DNA from: Leptolyngbya iicbica LK | Lineage (GTDB): Bacteria > Cyanobacteriota > Cyanobacteriia > Phormidesmidales > Phormidesmidaceae | Length of the DNA stretch: 64,000 nt | Direction: 5' to 3' | Assembly (NCBI RefSeq): GCF_004212215.1 | Contig: NZ_QVFV01000004.1 | Span: forward strand, 248,001-312,000 | Shown here: positions 25,948 through 35,700 of the stretch, piece after piece | How the letters are laid out: each line of letters begins with the position of its first letter | How positions within the stretch are numbered: position 1 is the stretch's first letter | Translations under genes and position numbers: made by a program | Notes under the pieces: generated by a model | Databases searched by the model: none | The model's input: the letters and a program-made list of their open reading frames with translations, nothing else | Told to the model about the DNA's origin: nothing

Positions 25948-28494
25948 TTAGAACCACTCATCATCATCACCCCAATCGTCATCATAGCCGTTGCTAGGGG
26001 ATCGGCGGGGATCGGCAGACTCGTCGCGGCGGGGACGGGCCGACGCCGGATCCCGAGGAATGGGCGCTTGGGGCGACCGTGCTGGCGCTCCCCCCGCTGG
26101 CGGCCGATTCCAATCGTTATCGTTGCGGGGTGCTGCCGGGCGTGGAGCCCCGTAATTATCCGGTTCGCCCCAGGGATCAGGCGCCGGTCGATAGGCATCG
26201 TTGCCATAGCCCGGTTGCTCAGGATAGCGCGGTGCCGGAGTCGGATTTGGCGGGCGCTCTCGGCCATATCCCCCGCCTTGTGGGGGGGGCGCTGTCGGAC
26301 GACGTGGCTGCTGCCCCCCCTCATAGGGACGCGGGTCTTGCCAATTATTGTTGCCAGCTGCCGGAGCGCCATAGGGATCGCGGCTAGGAGGGGCACCATA
26401 GTCAGCGTTACTGCGTGGGGGGCCATAAGGGTCGCCATTACGCGGCGGCGCGCTATACGCATCGGGCTGATAGCGGGGCGGTGGCGGCGAATTGTAGTAG
26501 TCGTTCGCCGGCGGGGTGCCGGTTAAGCGGGGGCGATCGTAGTTCCAGGCGTCATCTTCCCAAGCGGGACGGCGCGACCAGCTATCTTCATAGCGATTGA
26601 ACTCATTGTCGTCGCCCATAAAGGTGCGCTTGAGAGTGCCGCCAATTTGCCCCAGCAAGTCGGTTTCTTCGCTGTCGTCTTCGTACAGATAAGCTTCGCG
26701 GTTCAGCTCGTAGACTTCGTCTTGCAGCTCAGATTGAATAATATCGATGCCCCGTTCGTCGTTGTTGGCTAAGGCTTCGCGTAATTCTTGGATGAGTCGC
26801 TCGACCCGACGACGGCGATCGCGGGCAAACTGCATGCCAAAGTCAAGCACGACTTCCCGCAGCACCCGTTCTGACTGGTACGTCAACGCTTCGGCGCGGT
26901 TGCGCTTTTCCACCTGTTCTCGCTTCAGGCGATCTGTTTCGGAATACTCTTCCGCATCGCGGATCATCTGCTGCACTTCCGCTTCGCTCAGGGTGGCGGA
27001 ACCCTGGATCGTGAGACTTTGCTCCCGTCCAGTAGTGCGATCCATCGCAGAGACTTGCAAAATGCCGTTGGCATCAATATCAAAAGCCACTTGCACCTGC
27101 GGGACGCCGCGCGGCGCGGGGGGAATGCCCATCAGTTTGAATCGGCCCAACGGTTTATTGTCGGCGGCCATTTCCCGCTCGCCTTGCAGCACGTGGACTT
27201 CCACCATCGTTTGGTTATTTTCAGAGGTGGAAAAGATGTCCGATCGCCGCACTGGGATGGTGGTGTTCCGAGGAATTACCTTTTTCATCACGCCGCCGAT
27301 GGTTTCCAACCCCAAGGATAGGGGCGTGACATCGAGCAGCAAGATATCTTGCACCTCTTGGGTGAGAATGCCCGCTTGAATCGCGGCACCGACAGCGACG
27401 ACTTCATCGGGATTAACGTTTTGGTTGGGATCTCGGCGGATGAGCGATCGCACCAGTTCATGCACCATGGGCATGCGGCTGCCCCCGCCGACCAGCACCA
27501 CTTCGTCGATTTGGTCGGGGGTTAACCCAGCGTCCGATAGGGCTTGCTTTAGGGGACCGCGCAGCCGACTGAGGAGATCGCCACACAGACCTTCAAACTG
27601 CGATCGCGACAGTGACGTTTCCAAATGCTTGGGGCCGTCTGCCGTGGCGGTGATAAACGGCAGATTGATTTCCGACACATTGACGCCAGACAGCTCGATT
27701 TTGGCTTTTTCGGCGGCTTCCGTCAGGCGTTGTAGCGATTGGCGATCGCGCCGCAAATCCACGCCCTCTCTTTCCAAAAACTCATCAGCCAGCCAATCGA
27801 CCACTTTTTTATCAAAGTTAGTGCCCCCGAGTTGAGTGTCTCCCGCCGTTGATCGCACCTCAAAGACGCCATCGCCGACATCTAAAATCGAGACGTCAAA
27901 GGTACCGCCGCCGAGGTCAAATACCAGCACCGTCTGGCTATATTGCTGGTCGAGACCGTAAGCCAAGGCCGCCGCTGTGGGCTCATTAAGAATCCGCTTC
28001 ACTTCTAAACCGGCAATGCGCCCAGCGTTGCGGGTGGCTTGCCGCTGCGCATCGTTGAAATAAGCGGGTACGGTGATCACGGCTCCCGTGACGGGTTGCC
28101 CCAGATAGCGACTGGCTTCTTCGGCCAGCTTCCGCAAAATCATCGCTGAAACTTCTTCCGGCGCAAATTCCCGTTCTAATCGGGGACACTGAATGCGCAC
28201 TTCATTATTGTCGCCCCGGCGAATGGTGTAAGGCACCCGCTTGGAATCAGCGTTGAGTTCGCCGTATTTACGCCCCATGTAGCGCTTGACGCCATAAAAC
28301 GTGTTCTGGGGATTCAGTACGGCCTGTCGCCGCGCCATCTGCCCCACTAAGCGCTCACCGTCTTTGCTGAAGGCCACCACCGAGGGAGTCGTCCGCATAC
28401 CTTCGGCGTTGGCAATGACAACGGGCTTGCCGCCCTCCATTACGGAGACCACTGAGTTGGTTGTCCCAAGGTCAATACCAACAACTTTACCCAT
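25948..28494 (-). CDS. dnaK: Hsp70 chaperone DnaK with long Pro/Arg-rich tail (DnaK3 type)
   Basis: 848 residues, about 200 longer than ordinary DnaK. The ATPase domain opens with GIDLGTTNS and includes [11 protein letters not shown] and [11 protein letters not shown]; the linker and substrate domain follow to about residue 610. From about 650 the tail is rich in Pro, Arg, Tyr, Asn and Gly with recurring DPYG/PPR units, ending in an acidic [12 protein letters not shown]. Cyanobacterial DnaK3 carries a C-terminal extension, is essential and associates with membranes, and its gene neighbours dnaJ, as here. The ATG follows a GGAG. CIRCE-type repeats are not seen upstream. Confidence 0.93.
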   Translation of the reverse strand: MGKVVGIDLGTTNSVVSVMEGGKPVVIANAEGMRTTPSVVAFSKDGERLVGQMARRQAVLNPQNTFYGVKRYMGRKYGELNADSKRVPYTIRRGDNNEVRIQCPRLEREFAPEEVSAMILRKLAEEASRYLGQPVTGAVITVPAYFNDAQRQATRNAGRIAGLEVKRILNEPTAAALAYGLDQQYSQTVLVFDLGGGTFDVSILDVGDGVFEVRSTAGDTQLGGTNFDKKVVDWLADEFLEREGVDLRRDRQSLQRLTEAAEKAKIELSGVNVSEINLPFITATADGPKHLETSLSRSQFEGLCGDLLSRLRGPLKQALSDAGLTPDQIDEVVLVGGGSRMPMVHELVRSLIRRDPNQNVNPDEVVAVGAAIQAGILTQEVQDILLLDVTPLSLGLETIGGVMKKVIPRNTTIPVRRSDIFSTSENNQTMVEVHVLQGEREMAADNKPLGRFKLMGIPPAPRGVPQVQVAFDIDANGILQVSAMDRTTGREQSLTIQGSATLSEAEVQQMIRDAEEYSETDRLKREQVEKRNRAEALTYQSERVLREVVLDFGMQFARDRRRRVERLIQELREALANNDERGIDIIQSELQDEVYELNREAYLYEDDSEETDLLGQIGGTLKRTFMGDDNEFNRYEDSWSRRPAWEDDAWNYDRPRLTGTPPANDYYNSPPPPRYQPDAYSAPPRNGDPYGPPRSNADYGAPPSRDPYGAPAAGNNNWQDPRPYEGGQQPRRPTAPPPQGGGYGRERPPNPTPAPRYPEQPGYGNDAYRPAPDPWGEPDNYGAPRPAAPRNDNDWNRPPAGGAPARSPQAPIPRDPASARPRRDESADPRRSPSNGYDDDWGDDDEWF

Positions 28495-28904
28495 TCGACT
28501 CGTGTCTCCTCGTTCGTCCCGTTCCTAACTGCTTTGATATTCTGTCAGCCTGCGGTGTCTGGGCGGGCTGTGCTGTATGACGTGCAACAGATAACCCCTC
28601 AACTTTACCGAAGAAACCGCTAAGTCGTCTCTCGCGATCGCTCACAGGATTTTCTGAGTCGCTTCCCTACAACAACAATATATATGGTAGACCTGTGCTT
28701 TCGTGTTGCACTGATCGTTCGCTACCAAAATCCTGGCGATTGCAGCGGTTCATGTCGGCCTAGACGGTTCACGCTTGGCGACTGGCCCTGACCCCTGCCG
28801 AGGGGGCTCGACTGGTGGGGGTGGAAAACCGTATTGGCGGGGTGACCTTGTCTTGAGAGGCGGTGTCCCGACCACAACACGATCTGCGTCTATTTAAGCG
28901 ACTA
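28495..28904. other. Intergenic region between dnaK and GNAT genes, about 410 bp
   Basis: It should carry the divergent promoters of dnaK-dnaJ and the GNAT gene. A short AT tract (ACAATATATATGG near 28675) is the best promoter-like piece. I see no heat-shock inverted repeat. Confidence 0.55.
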
Positions 28905-29408
28905 ATGACTATGACTGATTCTGCTTCCCTAGTGACCATTCTCCCAGCGCAGCCTGCCGATGTGCCGGCGATCGCTGATCTCATTCAGGCCCTCGCCGAT
29001 TATGAGAAGCTGGCCCATGAGGTGACGGGCAGTGCCGATGATTTGGCGCAACACTTATTTGGCGATCGCCCCTATGCCGAAGCTTTGCTGGCCCGCGTTG
29101 GTGAAATTCCCGTTGGCTTTGCGCTGTTTTTCCACAACTACTCCACATTTTTGATGCAGCCCGGCATTTATTTAGAGGATCTGTTTGTGCTGCCGGATTA
29201 TCGCGGCCAGGGCATTGGCAAAGCCCTACTCCAAGCCTTGGGACAGCTTGCCGTTGCCCGCGGCTGTGGCCGACTAGAGTGGAACGTGCTGGACTGGAAC
29301 AGCCCTGCGATCGCCTTTTACGAACGCATGGGAGCCGTCATCAAACCCGAGTGGCAACTCTGCCGGGTCACAGGCGACGCTCTGGAAAATCTGGCCCAGT
29401 CCACTTGA
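28905..29408 (+). CDS. GNAT acetyltransferase, diamine N-acetyltransferase-like
   Basis: About 167 residues. Motif A is RGQGIGKALL, preceded by IYLEDLFVLPDY, and the C-terminal strand region reads RLEWNVLDWNSPAIAFYERMGA. This LEDLFV..RGxGIG...WxVLDWN pattern is that of spermidine/spermine-type acetyltransferases, so a polyamine or similar amine is the likely substrate. Two close ATGs (28905 and 28911) and a GTG at 28863 are possible starts; no ribosome site decides. It is monocistronic. Confidence 0.85.
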   Translation: MTMTDSASLVTILPAQPADVPAIADLIQALADYEKLAHEVTGSADDLAQHLFGDRPYAEALLARVGEIPVGFALFFHNYSTFLMQPGIYLEDLFVLPDYRGQGIGKALLQALGQLAVARGCGRLEWNVLDWNSPAIAFYERMGAVIKPEWQLCRVTGDALENLAQST

Positions 29409-29442
29409 TCGGCGATCTGCAGAAGAATAATATCCCGGTCAT

Positions 29443-29473
29443 GTGGGTGGGTGGGTAGATGAGTGGGTGGGTG
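29443..29473 (+). repeat. TGGG microsatellite
   Basis: Five GGG runs in about 30 bases, mostly as TGGG units, between two convergent genes. It could fold into a G-quadruplex. A related TGGG/TGAG run is found at 50484-50530. Confidence 0.7.
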
Positions 29474-29537
29474 ATTTGCGGCTTAGGAGTTGCAACGTTT
29501 CGCAGATGTTGAGTCGCTTTAGTATGGCCTGACGTTT

Positions 29538-30662
29538 TCAAGAGCGACCGGGAATGAAGCCCGTGGTGAGTCGTTTGATAATGCGATTGGCAATGTCGCT
29601 GTATTGGATTTCGCCCGCGAGCAGTTGGCCCATGCGCTTGGTCATGGTTGGGCGCTTAATGCCCACCCGATAGCCCAGACCCGGCACGCGGAAAAACACA
29701 CTCGCGATGCGTTGGGCCCATTGCATGTTGTCGCCCCACTCGTGCATGGCAGCCGTGTAGCCCGCCAGGGCATCCGGTTCCCCCGCTAGGGCGGCGGCGA
29801 TCGCCTCTGCCGCTTTCATGCCGCTATACATGCCGTGACGAATGCCCTCTGCCGAAAGGGGGTCAACAATCGCTGCGGCTTCCCCGACGACTAAAGCTTG
29901 CTGAGTATGCAGCTTGCGATGACCATCCCACAGCCGAACGGGATGCACTTGGCAGTCACCGCCTGTCAGGTCAAAATCTTGGGCATAGGTCGCAAACGTT
30001 TGCTCAAAATTCGGCGTCTGTTTGCCCAACAGGGTGACGCCCCCCATGACCGTATCGCGATCGCGGGGAAAGCACCATAAGCAGCCACTTTTCAGCAACC
30101 CAAATTCAAAATTCAACGCGGCTTTATCCGGCGGTAGTGGAGTGGGCAATTCTAAGACGGCAGCGGCGCGGGGTTTGGCACTCTCTAATCCCAGCCAGCC
30201 CGACATCGGTCCAGTTGCCCCATCAGCTGCCACGAGATAACGGGCCTGATAAGTGCCTCGCGAGGTGTGAATGTGCCACCGACCATCCACCTGTTCAACA
30301 CCAGCAACTGGCGTCTGGTCATGTAGGGTCGCCCCCTGAGCGATCGCCTGCTCAGCCAAAAATTGGTCAAAAGTGTCGCGACGCACAATCCAAATCGGCT
30401 CCTGAGTTTCTAGCTCAGAGATGATTTCGTCTCCCAATTTCCAGGTGTAGCGCACCTGGCGCACTGTGTTCGCTAACGCCGGCGCAAAGTCAAAGTCAAA
30501 CCATTCAGCCACGCGGGGCGACAATGCGCCCGTGCAAGGTTTTGGTCGGGGCAAGGCGGCTTGTTCCAACAGCAAAACCGTCGCCCCCTGTCGGGCAAGA
30601 TGATAGGCCGTGCTACTGCCTGCTGGCCCGGCGCCCACGATCACGCAGTCATATTGAGTCAC
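29538..30662 (-). CDS. Geranylgeranyl-reductase-family FAD oxidoreductase (ChlP-like)
   Basis: About 374 residues. The FAD-binding GxGxxG is VGAGPAGSS near residues 8-16, followed by VLLLEQ. AADGATGPMS and the second FAD motif VVGEAAAIVDPLSAEGIRHGMYSG are as in ChlP/geranylgeranyl reductases, which saturate prenyl chains of chlorophyll, tocopherol or archaeal-type lipids. The true chlP of the organism could be elsewhere; this may be a paralogue. GTG 30662 is preferred because GGGAGGAG lies eight bases upstream and the Rossmann fold then starts at residue 5; the open frame runs to 30818. Confidence 0.85.
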   Translation of the reverse strand: MTQYDCVIVGAGPAGSSTAYHLARQGATVLLLEQAALPRPKPCTGALSPRVAEWFDFDFAPALANTVRQVRYTWKLGDEIISELETQEPIWIVRRDTFDQFLAEQAIAQGATLHDQTPVAGVEQVDGRWHIHTSRGTYQARYLVAADGATGPMSGWLGLESAKPRAAAVLELPTPLPPDKAALNFEFGLLKSGCLWCFPRDRDTVMGGVTLLGKQTPNFEQTFATYAQDFDLTGGDCQVHPVRLWDGHRKLHTQQALVVGEAAAIVDPLSAEGIRHGMYSGMKAAEAIAAALAGEPDALAGYTAAMHEWGDNMQWAQRIASVFFRVPGLGYRVGIKRPTMTKRMGQLLAGEIQYSDIANRIIKRLTTGFIPGRS

Positions 30663-31021
30663 GGTGTCTACTCCTCCCTTACCCACATAGCCCACATTAC
30701 CGAAATGTGCTCCCCTACCCGGCAGACTGTGGGGCAATTCATCGCTGGTACTGAAGGCAGAGACGGCGGGTCGTAGCGACCTGATAGACGGCATTGGCTC
30801 AGGATCTTGCTGCAACAAGGGAGATCGGGCCGCGATCGCATCATGCTGGCACCCTGTAGATTGTGCGCAAATGGCGATACCGATGCCTGCTACAGAGCTC
30901 CCAGAGTAGATAGTCCTGCGGATTACAGCGCCTCTCGGCCCATCTATGCTGAAATTGGTTGGCGTGACCGAACCTAGCTAACCCTCCCGCATCGTCTATG
31001 ACAGGGGTTTAGGAGGCGATT
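30663..31021. other. Intergenic region, about 360 bp
   Basis: Lies between the ChlP-like gene (leftward) and a 53-codon gene (rightward); both promoters should be here. No repeat or second gene is convincing. Confidence 0.5.
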
Positions 31022-31183
31022 ATGTTTTGGGAACTATGCGTGCTCTATGCCAATGGCAGAGAAGAAGTGTTGACAGTCTTCAAAGATTTAGATATTGCCT
31101 TGAACTGCGTTGATCGCATCTATGCGCAAGATGGCTATCCTATGCACAAGGCTTACACCATACGCCCTGGCAGCGTGGCTTAA
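31022..31183 (+). CDS. Small conserved-looking protein, 53 aa
   Basis: ATG at 31022 follows a near-perfect ribosome site (TTTAGGAGGCGATT). The product begins MFWELCVLYANGREE and ends GYPMHKAYTIRPGSVA; it is soluble, mixed alpha/beta and has two cysteines. Codon use resembles neighbouring genes, and the strong ribosome site makes it a real gene rather than chance. I do not recognise the family. It is alone, with a structured region about 200 bp downstream. Confidence 0.75.
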   Translation: MFWELCVLYANGREEVLTVFKDLDIALNCVDRIYAQDGYPMHKAYTIRPGSVA

Positions 31184-31618
31184 TTGACTGCTGGCTGAAT
31201 GCGGCAGATCGTTAATCTATTTCTGTCTAATGCCATTTCTTTCTAATCAAGTTACGCGCCCGAAAGTTGCGTAAACAGTGGCGCGCATAGGTTAATTTTG
31301 CACTCTGGCATGAGTGATTCAACCTTGTCTAAAGTTTAAAGAAATAAAATAGGGTCGTGAAATCCCTCTGATTAATTCGGTAATTCCCCCATATATAAAA
31401 AGGATTGGAGAGAAATGGCTGGGCATGGTTGAGGCGTTACGATTTCCTCGCTGAGCTGGCTGATCCAATCGCAACTAAATAACCCGGAAAACCAATCCTT
31501 TAACTGGCTCTCCGGGTTACTTGCAGGTGTTGTTAATCAATGACTCAATCTGTGAGTGACGGCTGATCAAGACCTATTCAGGTCGATCGCCTTCACCAAA
31601 TCAAGCTTGTGAACGTGG
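31184..31618. other. Intergenic region with possible structured RNA, 435 bp
   Basis: No gene. It contains two interlocking inverted repeats between 31399 and 31518 (listed separately). Confidence 0.6.
31399..31518. ncRNA. Candidate structured RNA with alternative pairings
   Basis: AAAGGATTGG (31399-31408) is an exact reverse complement of CCAATCCTTT (31492-31501). The second copy lies in the loop of another stem, AACCCGGA (31481-31488) with TCCGGGTT (31511-31518). The two stems cannot form as simple nested hairpins; they would be alternatives or a pseudoknot, as in attenuators and riboswitches. Orientation and transcription are unknown. Confidence 0.35.
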
Positions 31619-31765
31619 CTAAACGGTTTGCCGGGTGGGCGCATCACCGCTCAGCTTGCCGGCGCGATCGGGCAAAATCCAGCAGAGAATGGGAGAAACA
31701 ACGATGGCCATCATGCTAACGATGGCAACAATTTCTAAACCTTGAACTAATGAAGTACTCATCAT
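31619..31765 (-). CDS. Small single-helix membrane protein, 48 aa
   Basis: A leftward frame MMSTSLVQGLEIVAIVSMM, continuing through a hydrophobic helix to ILCWILPDRAG and a short hydrophilic tail. One membrane span (about 12-32) with the tail probably cytoplasmic. GGAGG stands eight bases before the double ATG, strongly supporting expression. Size and form recall small subunits of photosynthetic or respiratory complexes, but no family is recognised. Confidence 0.7.
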   Translation of the reverse strand: MMSTSLVQGLEIVAIVSMMAIVVSPILCWILPDRAGKLSGDAPTRQTV

Positions 31766-32351
31766 GGTATCGCCTCCAAAATGCGATTAGTTAATGGGGG
31801 CGCGTTCCTTCGGGAGAATCCCTACTTCCGTCCTCATTCGTCATCAATCCAACAAAATAAACGTCTGTGAGGGCAATGAGGATGAACGAAGTTTTTGATG
31901 TATTTCTATTATTACTATTCCCAACTGTTTTGTGGGCTAATCTTTTTAAACGTAAACTTTTATACTGCGTTTATTGGCCGAAGGCTGTCATATCTCAGCC
32001 GTCGTTTTCTGAACTTGCCCTAGTGCCAATTAGCTCGCGCCTGCTGAGTTGACGGACACTCTGGCAGCGCTCCTGACTTGGGATATCGGTGTCAAAGTGA
32101 ACCGAATTTTAAAAAATCCGAATCAAAGTCGGTCTTTTGTCGGGGCGAACGGTCGTTCGTCCCGACAGATTGAGGGTATTCAAGGCGGCTTTGGTATCTG
32201 TTGCGGATGGTTGATTGCCGCAAATATGAGGGTTGCCAGTCTTTTGCTCAGAGCATGAAAGAGGTGGAGAGCGGCCAACAATCTCTGTGACGTGCACGTT
32301 AGCAGTAATGCTGGCACTTTGGGGGCGGCGTTGTGTGCCTGAACCGCAACG
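31766..32351. other. Intergenic region, 586 bp
   Basis: A 61-codon hydrophobic open frame at 31867-32052 lacks a ribosome site and is not called. The clearest feature is a hairpin repeat at 32138-32167. The rest shows nothing recognisable. Confidence 0.55.
32138..32167. repeat. GC-rich hairpin repeat
   Basis: Arms TGTCGGGGCGAACG and CGTTCGTCCCGACA flank a two-base centre and pair throughout with one G-U. No T run follows. Such GGGCGAACG/CGTTCGYCCC palindromes look like dispersed intergenic repeats. Confidence 0.65.
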
Positions 32352-33893
32352 CTAGTTAGAGTCGTCTAGCTTGCCAGAGTTTTTCACATCCACGATGCGC
32401 TTGAGGAGGTTGAACCAAAAGCTGGAACCCATGGAGATGGCAAAGCCCGTAATAAACCACCCAATCACTCGTCGCGGCACCAGGGGGATAAACCAATTGG
32501 CCTGAGCTTCTTGTTGTTTACTGGTCACAGCCTCGCCGTAGCCAATGGGAATGGGTAACTCATTGAGGGCGGCATCGACCTGATCTTCGATGTCGGCCAT
32601 GGCTTCTGGATTTGCAGCGCCAATTTCTTCTGCTGCCTGGTTAATGGCACTGCGAATGGCGGGATCCCGTGACAGTCGGTCTAACATGTGCAGGGAATCG
32701 GCATTGAGGGAAATGGCGATCGCAATCCCGATCAACAAAGCCACTGCTTTAGCATTCCGTTTATAAACGCCTTGCGACCGGGCCATGCCTCGGTTAAACC
32801 AGCTTTCGACTTCTTGCCCCAACGATTTCACATCGGTCTCAAGGTCAGAAAGATAAATCTTGAGGTTGCTGACTGAGTCATCGGCCAGAGATTGCATGGT
32901 GTTGAGCACGGTATCGCTGGCTTTGGCCGCGAGTGAACTGCCCGCTTTGTCGGCCAACGACAACAATGTCGATTGCAAACTCTTGGGGAGGCCGTGGGCG
33001 TCAATTCGCTCAAATATTTCCTGAATCCGGCCTCCATCCTTACTCGCCAGACCCTTGATCTCTTGGTAAATGGGGCTCTTGCGATCGACCACCGAAACTA
33101 ACTCCGCCAGACTGGGTTGAATCCGCTTTAGCAAGGCTGCTTTGTCGAGGGTCGTACTCGCCAATGCCTGCTTCAGAAACTCCAGACGCCGCATAAACGT
33201 TTCGGTGAGATGGTGATTATCCGGCAGGGCGATCTGCGCAGCGGCGGTAAATTCATCCAGGCGAGCAATCAGTCGATCAATCGTTTCCGATAGGGTGGTG
33301 CGCTTTTCCCGAAAATCGTAGATCAATTGACGGACGGAATTTTCCAGAGTGCGAAACTCAGCATTTAACAAAAACTCATTGGCAGTGCTGGCCCGCAAAT
33401 CATTAACCATGCGATTTAGCGGTAGCATTAATTGCTCTTCGGTAAACTGCCCTAATCGACTTTCCAGCAATACGGTGCGCAAATCTTCGATTTGCAAGTT
33501 ATCCAGTAATGCTTGGGCAAAGGTTTGCGCGGGAATGTACGAAGGACCGCTGGTTTTATCCCCAAAGACGTTGCGGGTGCGGGTCACCAGTCGATAAAGG
33601 CGCCCAACAGCATGGTTGATGAGTCGAAAGAAGTGGGCGATCGGGCCAGTCGCTTCTTGGTTAAGACTCCGTACCAAGGGGGTGTCATAGAGGCGATCGG
33701 CAAAGGCTTCTGCTGCGGCTTTACTGGCGGGGGCGTTGCCTGCAATCAACACTTCGATTGACCGCTTCAAATGTTCCGCCCGCCATTGCAAAAGCGTGCC
33801 AATAATTTCCTGTATTTCACTCGCTAACAGGCTGAGGGCAAAGTAGATGAATACTAAGCCGAGAACAACTTCTAGGATGAACGGGATAGACAT
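32352..33893 (-). CDS. Large membrane protein with long helical/coiled-coil middle
   Basis: 513 residues. One membrane helix at the extreme N-terminus (about 6-26), another around 385-400 (AVALLIGIAIAISL) and a third near the C-terminus (VIGWFITGFAISMG), ending in a charged tail. The 350 residues between helices one and two are mostly charged helix with heptad-like Leu spacing (for example TLSETIDRLIARLDEF), likely coiled coil. No enzyme motif is visible and I do not recognise the family. It may be a structural or scaffold protein of the inner membrane. Confidence 0.75.
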   Translation of the reverse strand: MSIPFILEVVLGLVFIYFALSLLASEIQEIIGTLLQWRAEHLKRSIEVLIAGNAPASKAAAEAFADRLYDTPLVRSLNQEATGPIAHFFRLINHAVGRLYRLVTRTRNVFGDKTSGPSYIPAQTFAQALLDNLQIEDLRTVLLESRLGQFTEEQLMLPLNRMVNDLRASTANEFLLNAEFRTLENSVRQLIYDFREKRTTLSETIDRLIARLDEFTAAAQIALPDNHHLTETFMRRLEFLKQALASTTLDKAALLKRIQPSLAELVSVVDRKSPIYQEIKGLASKDGGRIQEIFERIDAHGLPKSLQSTLLSLADKAGSSLAAKASDTVLNTMQSLADDSVSNLKIYLSDLETDVKSLGQEVESWFNRGMARSQGVYKRNAKAVALLIGIAIAISLNADSLHMLDRLSRDPAIRSAINQAAEEIGAANPEAMADIEDQVDAALNELPIPIGYGEAVTSKQQEAQANWFIPLVPRRVIGWFITGFAISMGSSFWFNLLKRIVDVKNSGKLDDSN

Positions 33894-34224
33894 ATCAGTT
33901 CTGTGGTACGAACACCCAATAACAGATGCATTGAGGCAAACATAACGCTCAGCGATGTTGGTGCGGCGTTAATACGGTCAACGTTGGATCAATTTCTCGA
34001 CGATGGACAGCCTTGAACATTGTTTGGCGATTTTCCTGTGACTATTTCGTCATCATCTCAGTCTGTTATGAGAGTGTCAGGGATGAGGACCCAGGCGTGA
34101 GTGCCCGTTTGAGAAGATGCCAATCTGGTTCACTTTTGAGTGAACAATAGTGATGCGGGTCTAGTAACTGGCAGATCAGAAATTACCCAACTGCCATTTT
34201 CTTGGCGCTCAGATAAAAACCGAC
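33894..34224. other. Intergenic region with 18-bp palindrome, 331 bp
   Basis: GTTCACT-TTTG-AGTGAAC (34128-34145) is a perfect inverted repeat about 80 bp beyond the stop of the abrB gene. With no T run it could be a weak terminator or an operator for the membrane-protein gene. Nothing else is recognised. Confidence 0.5.
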
Positions 34225-34617
34225 TTAGCTGTCGCTCTCATCATCTACGCCTAACTGTTTGAGATGAATATGTTTGCGCCCTAAGGAAATTTCGAACTCG
34301 TCTCCGGGCTTAAGTCCCATCTGCTTAGTGTAAGTAGAGCCAATTAATAAGTTGCCATTGGACTGAACCGTAATGCGATAGCTGGCACTGCGTCCGCCCC
34401 GTCCGTTCGTGCTCTGCTCACTATCAAGTTCAATGCCTTCAGCGGCAATCAAGGCATTCATGAACTTCATCATGTTGACTCGTTCAGTGCCTTTTTTGGT
34501 GATGGTGTAGTAACCACACGCCCTGGCTTTCTCTTCTTTACTGAGGCTTTCTAACTCTTTGACTTTTTGAACTAAAGCTTGCCCGGTCAGCATTTCGGTA
34601 TTTCGACTTTCGGCCAT
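34225..34617 (-). CDS. abrB: CyAbrB-type transcriptional regulator
   Basis: 130 residues typical of cyanobacterial AbrB proteins. The N-terminal half (LTGQALVQKVKEL...RACGYYTITKKGTERVNMMKFMNALI) is the cyanobacterial-specific part; the C-terminal half (SYRITVQSNGNLLIGSTYTKQMGLKPGDEFEI) is the AbrB DNA-binding fold, placed C-terminally as usual in this group. These proteins adjust nitrogen, carbon and redox genes. The MMKFMNALIAAEGIELD segment suggests the cyAbrB1 branch. The acidic tail DDESDS is short. It is monocistronic; the upstream 640 bp is empty of clear genes. Confidence 0.93.
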   Translation of the reverse strand: MAESRNTEMLTGQALVQKVKELESLSKEEKARACGYYTITKKGTERVNMMKFMNALIAAEGIELDSEQSTNGRGGRSASYRITVQSNGNLLIGSTYTKQMGLKPGDEFEISLGRKHIHLKQLGVDDESDS

Positions 34618-35256
34618 TGTTGACGTCTCGCAATCTACAACAGTGCAGCACGCAGAGTAAAAACAGTTGCAGTTGGTGCAGTTATCTCACCTACCGCCAC
34701 TAACTGTAATCCTAAAATTCAAATTTAGATCTCTTCTATCCGGTTTCTTAGCATTAAGGTTAATTATGAGAAATTCAACCCGATGATTTAACCACTAATT
34801 TGATTCACGTTTCAAGGCTCGAATGTTAACGCAAATTTGCTCGAATGGATGATGATTTCGTGATAAACGCTAGAAATTGATGAAACTAGGGGTAGGACTT
34901 AGGGAGACAACTATTCAATTGTCTGGTGGCGATTTTCTGCCGATATTGTCGATGATTAAAAAATCTGCCGATAACTTGTGGGGCGGCGGAGTGGTAAAAG
35001 CCCAGTGGGGTTGCGCGGCTGGCTCATATCCGGATCGCATTTGTGGTGTGGAGGCGTGCAGATGGGCCGATGCTCTGGTCGGCGCGATCGCGGGCGAACT
35101 AGCTGATAGGTTGTTGAGTGTGAGCCAATGCCGGGGTCAATGCTCTACCACTGTGATGGGCCAGCGGCTGCTCAGTCAGTGGGTGACGCCCTTGACTTGT
35201 GGTTGTGAGATGTTGGCGGTGGCTAGTGTATTCCCTCATGTAACTGCGATCGGCTG
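34618..35256. other. Intergenic region between abrB and Rrf2 genes, about 640 bp
   Basis: The first 250 bp are AT-rich and should hold the abrB promoter. A 126-codon open frame (34877-35257) ends on the Rrf2 start codon but has odd composition (six scattered Cys, no domain, no good ribosome site) and is not called. The remainder should hold the Rrf2 promoter. Confidence 0.55.
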
Positions 35257-35700
35257 ATGAAACTGACTAAGCGAGGCCATTACAGCGTCAAAGCATTATT
35301 GGATTTGAGTTTGCAAGCACCGGACAACTTGGCTTCGGTCAAGGCGATCGCGCAACGACAGAATTTGCCGGCCCCCTATTTAGAAAAGCTGCTCATTGAG
35401 TTACGACGGGCTGAGTTAGTCGTTTCAGTGCGGGGCGCCCAGGGCGGATATCGGTTAGCTCGGCCCGCCGCCGAGATTTCGTTGGGGGAAATTTTGGCGG
35501 CAGTGGGCGAAACCGCCTCGCCCCTGCACAGCTATGCCCCAGACATTTCCCAGGCTGAGGACTGGGTCACTTTCAGTATTTGGAAACGGCTCCATGAAAG
35601 AATGAAAGAGGCCGTCTACAGCATTTCCTTAGAGGATTTGTATTACGACGCGCGCAGTTGGCAAGCATCCCAAGGAGAGAATGCCAGTTTTGTGGTGTAG
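35257..35700 (+). CDS. Rrf2-family transcriptional regulator without cluster cysteines
   Basis: 147 residues. The N-terminal winged helix is clear: MKLTKRGHYSVKALLDL, APYLEKLLIELRRAELVVSVRGAQGGYRL. IscR-type members hold an iron-sulfur cluster with three Cys near residue 90-110; here that part (ETASPLHSYAPDISQAEDW) has none, and the whole protein lacks cysteine. It therefore cannot sense through a cluster in the usual way. The last 20 bases overlap cobD, so the two genes are translationally coupled and form an operon. Confidence 0.9.
   Translation: MKLTKRGHYSVKALLDLSLQAPDNLASVKAIAQRQNLPAPYLEKLLIELRRAELVVSVRGAQGGYRLARPAAEISLGEILAAVGETASPLHSYAPDISQAEDWVTFSIWKRLHERMKEAVYSISLEDLYYDARSWQASQGENASFVV

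Noticed and set aside
25942-26526. 194-codon open frame opposite the dnaK tail
   Set aside because: Arg/Ile-rich low-complexity product arising from the repetitive DnaK tail read backwards.
31867-32052. 61-codon hydrophobic frame
   Set aside because: No ribosome site and only the first third looks like a membrane helix.
34877-35257. 126-codon frame ending on the Rrf2 start codon
   Set aside because: The TGATG junction looked like coupling, but composition is unlike a protein, with scattered Cys and no ribosome site.
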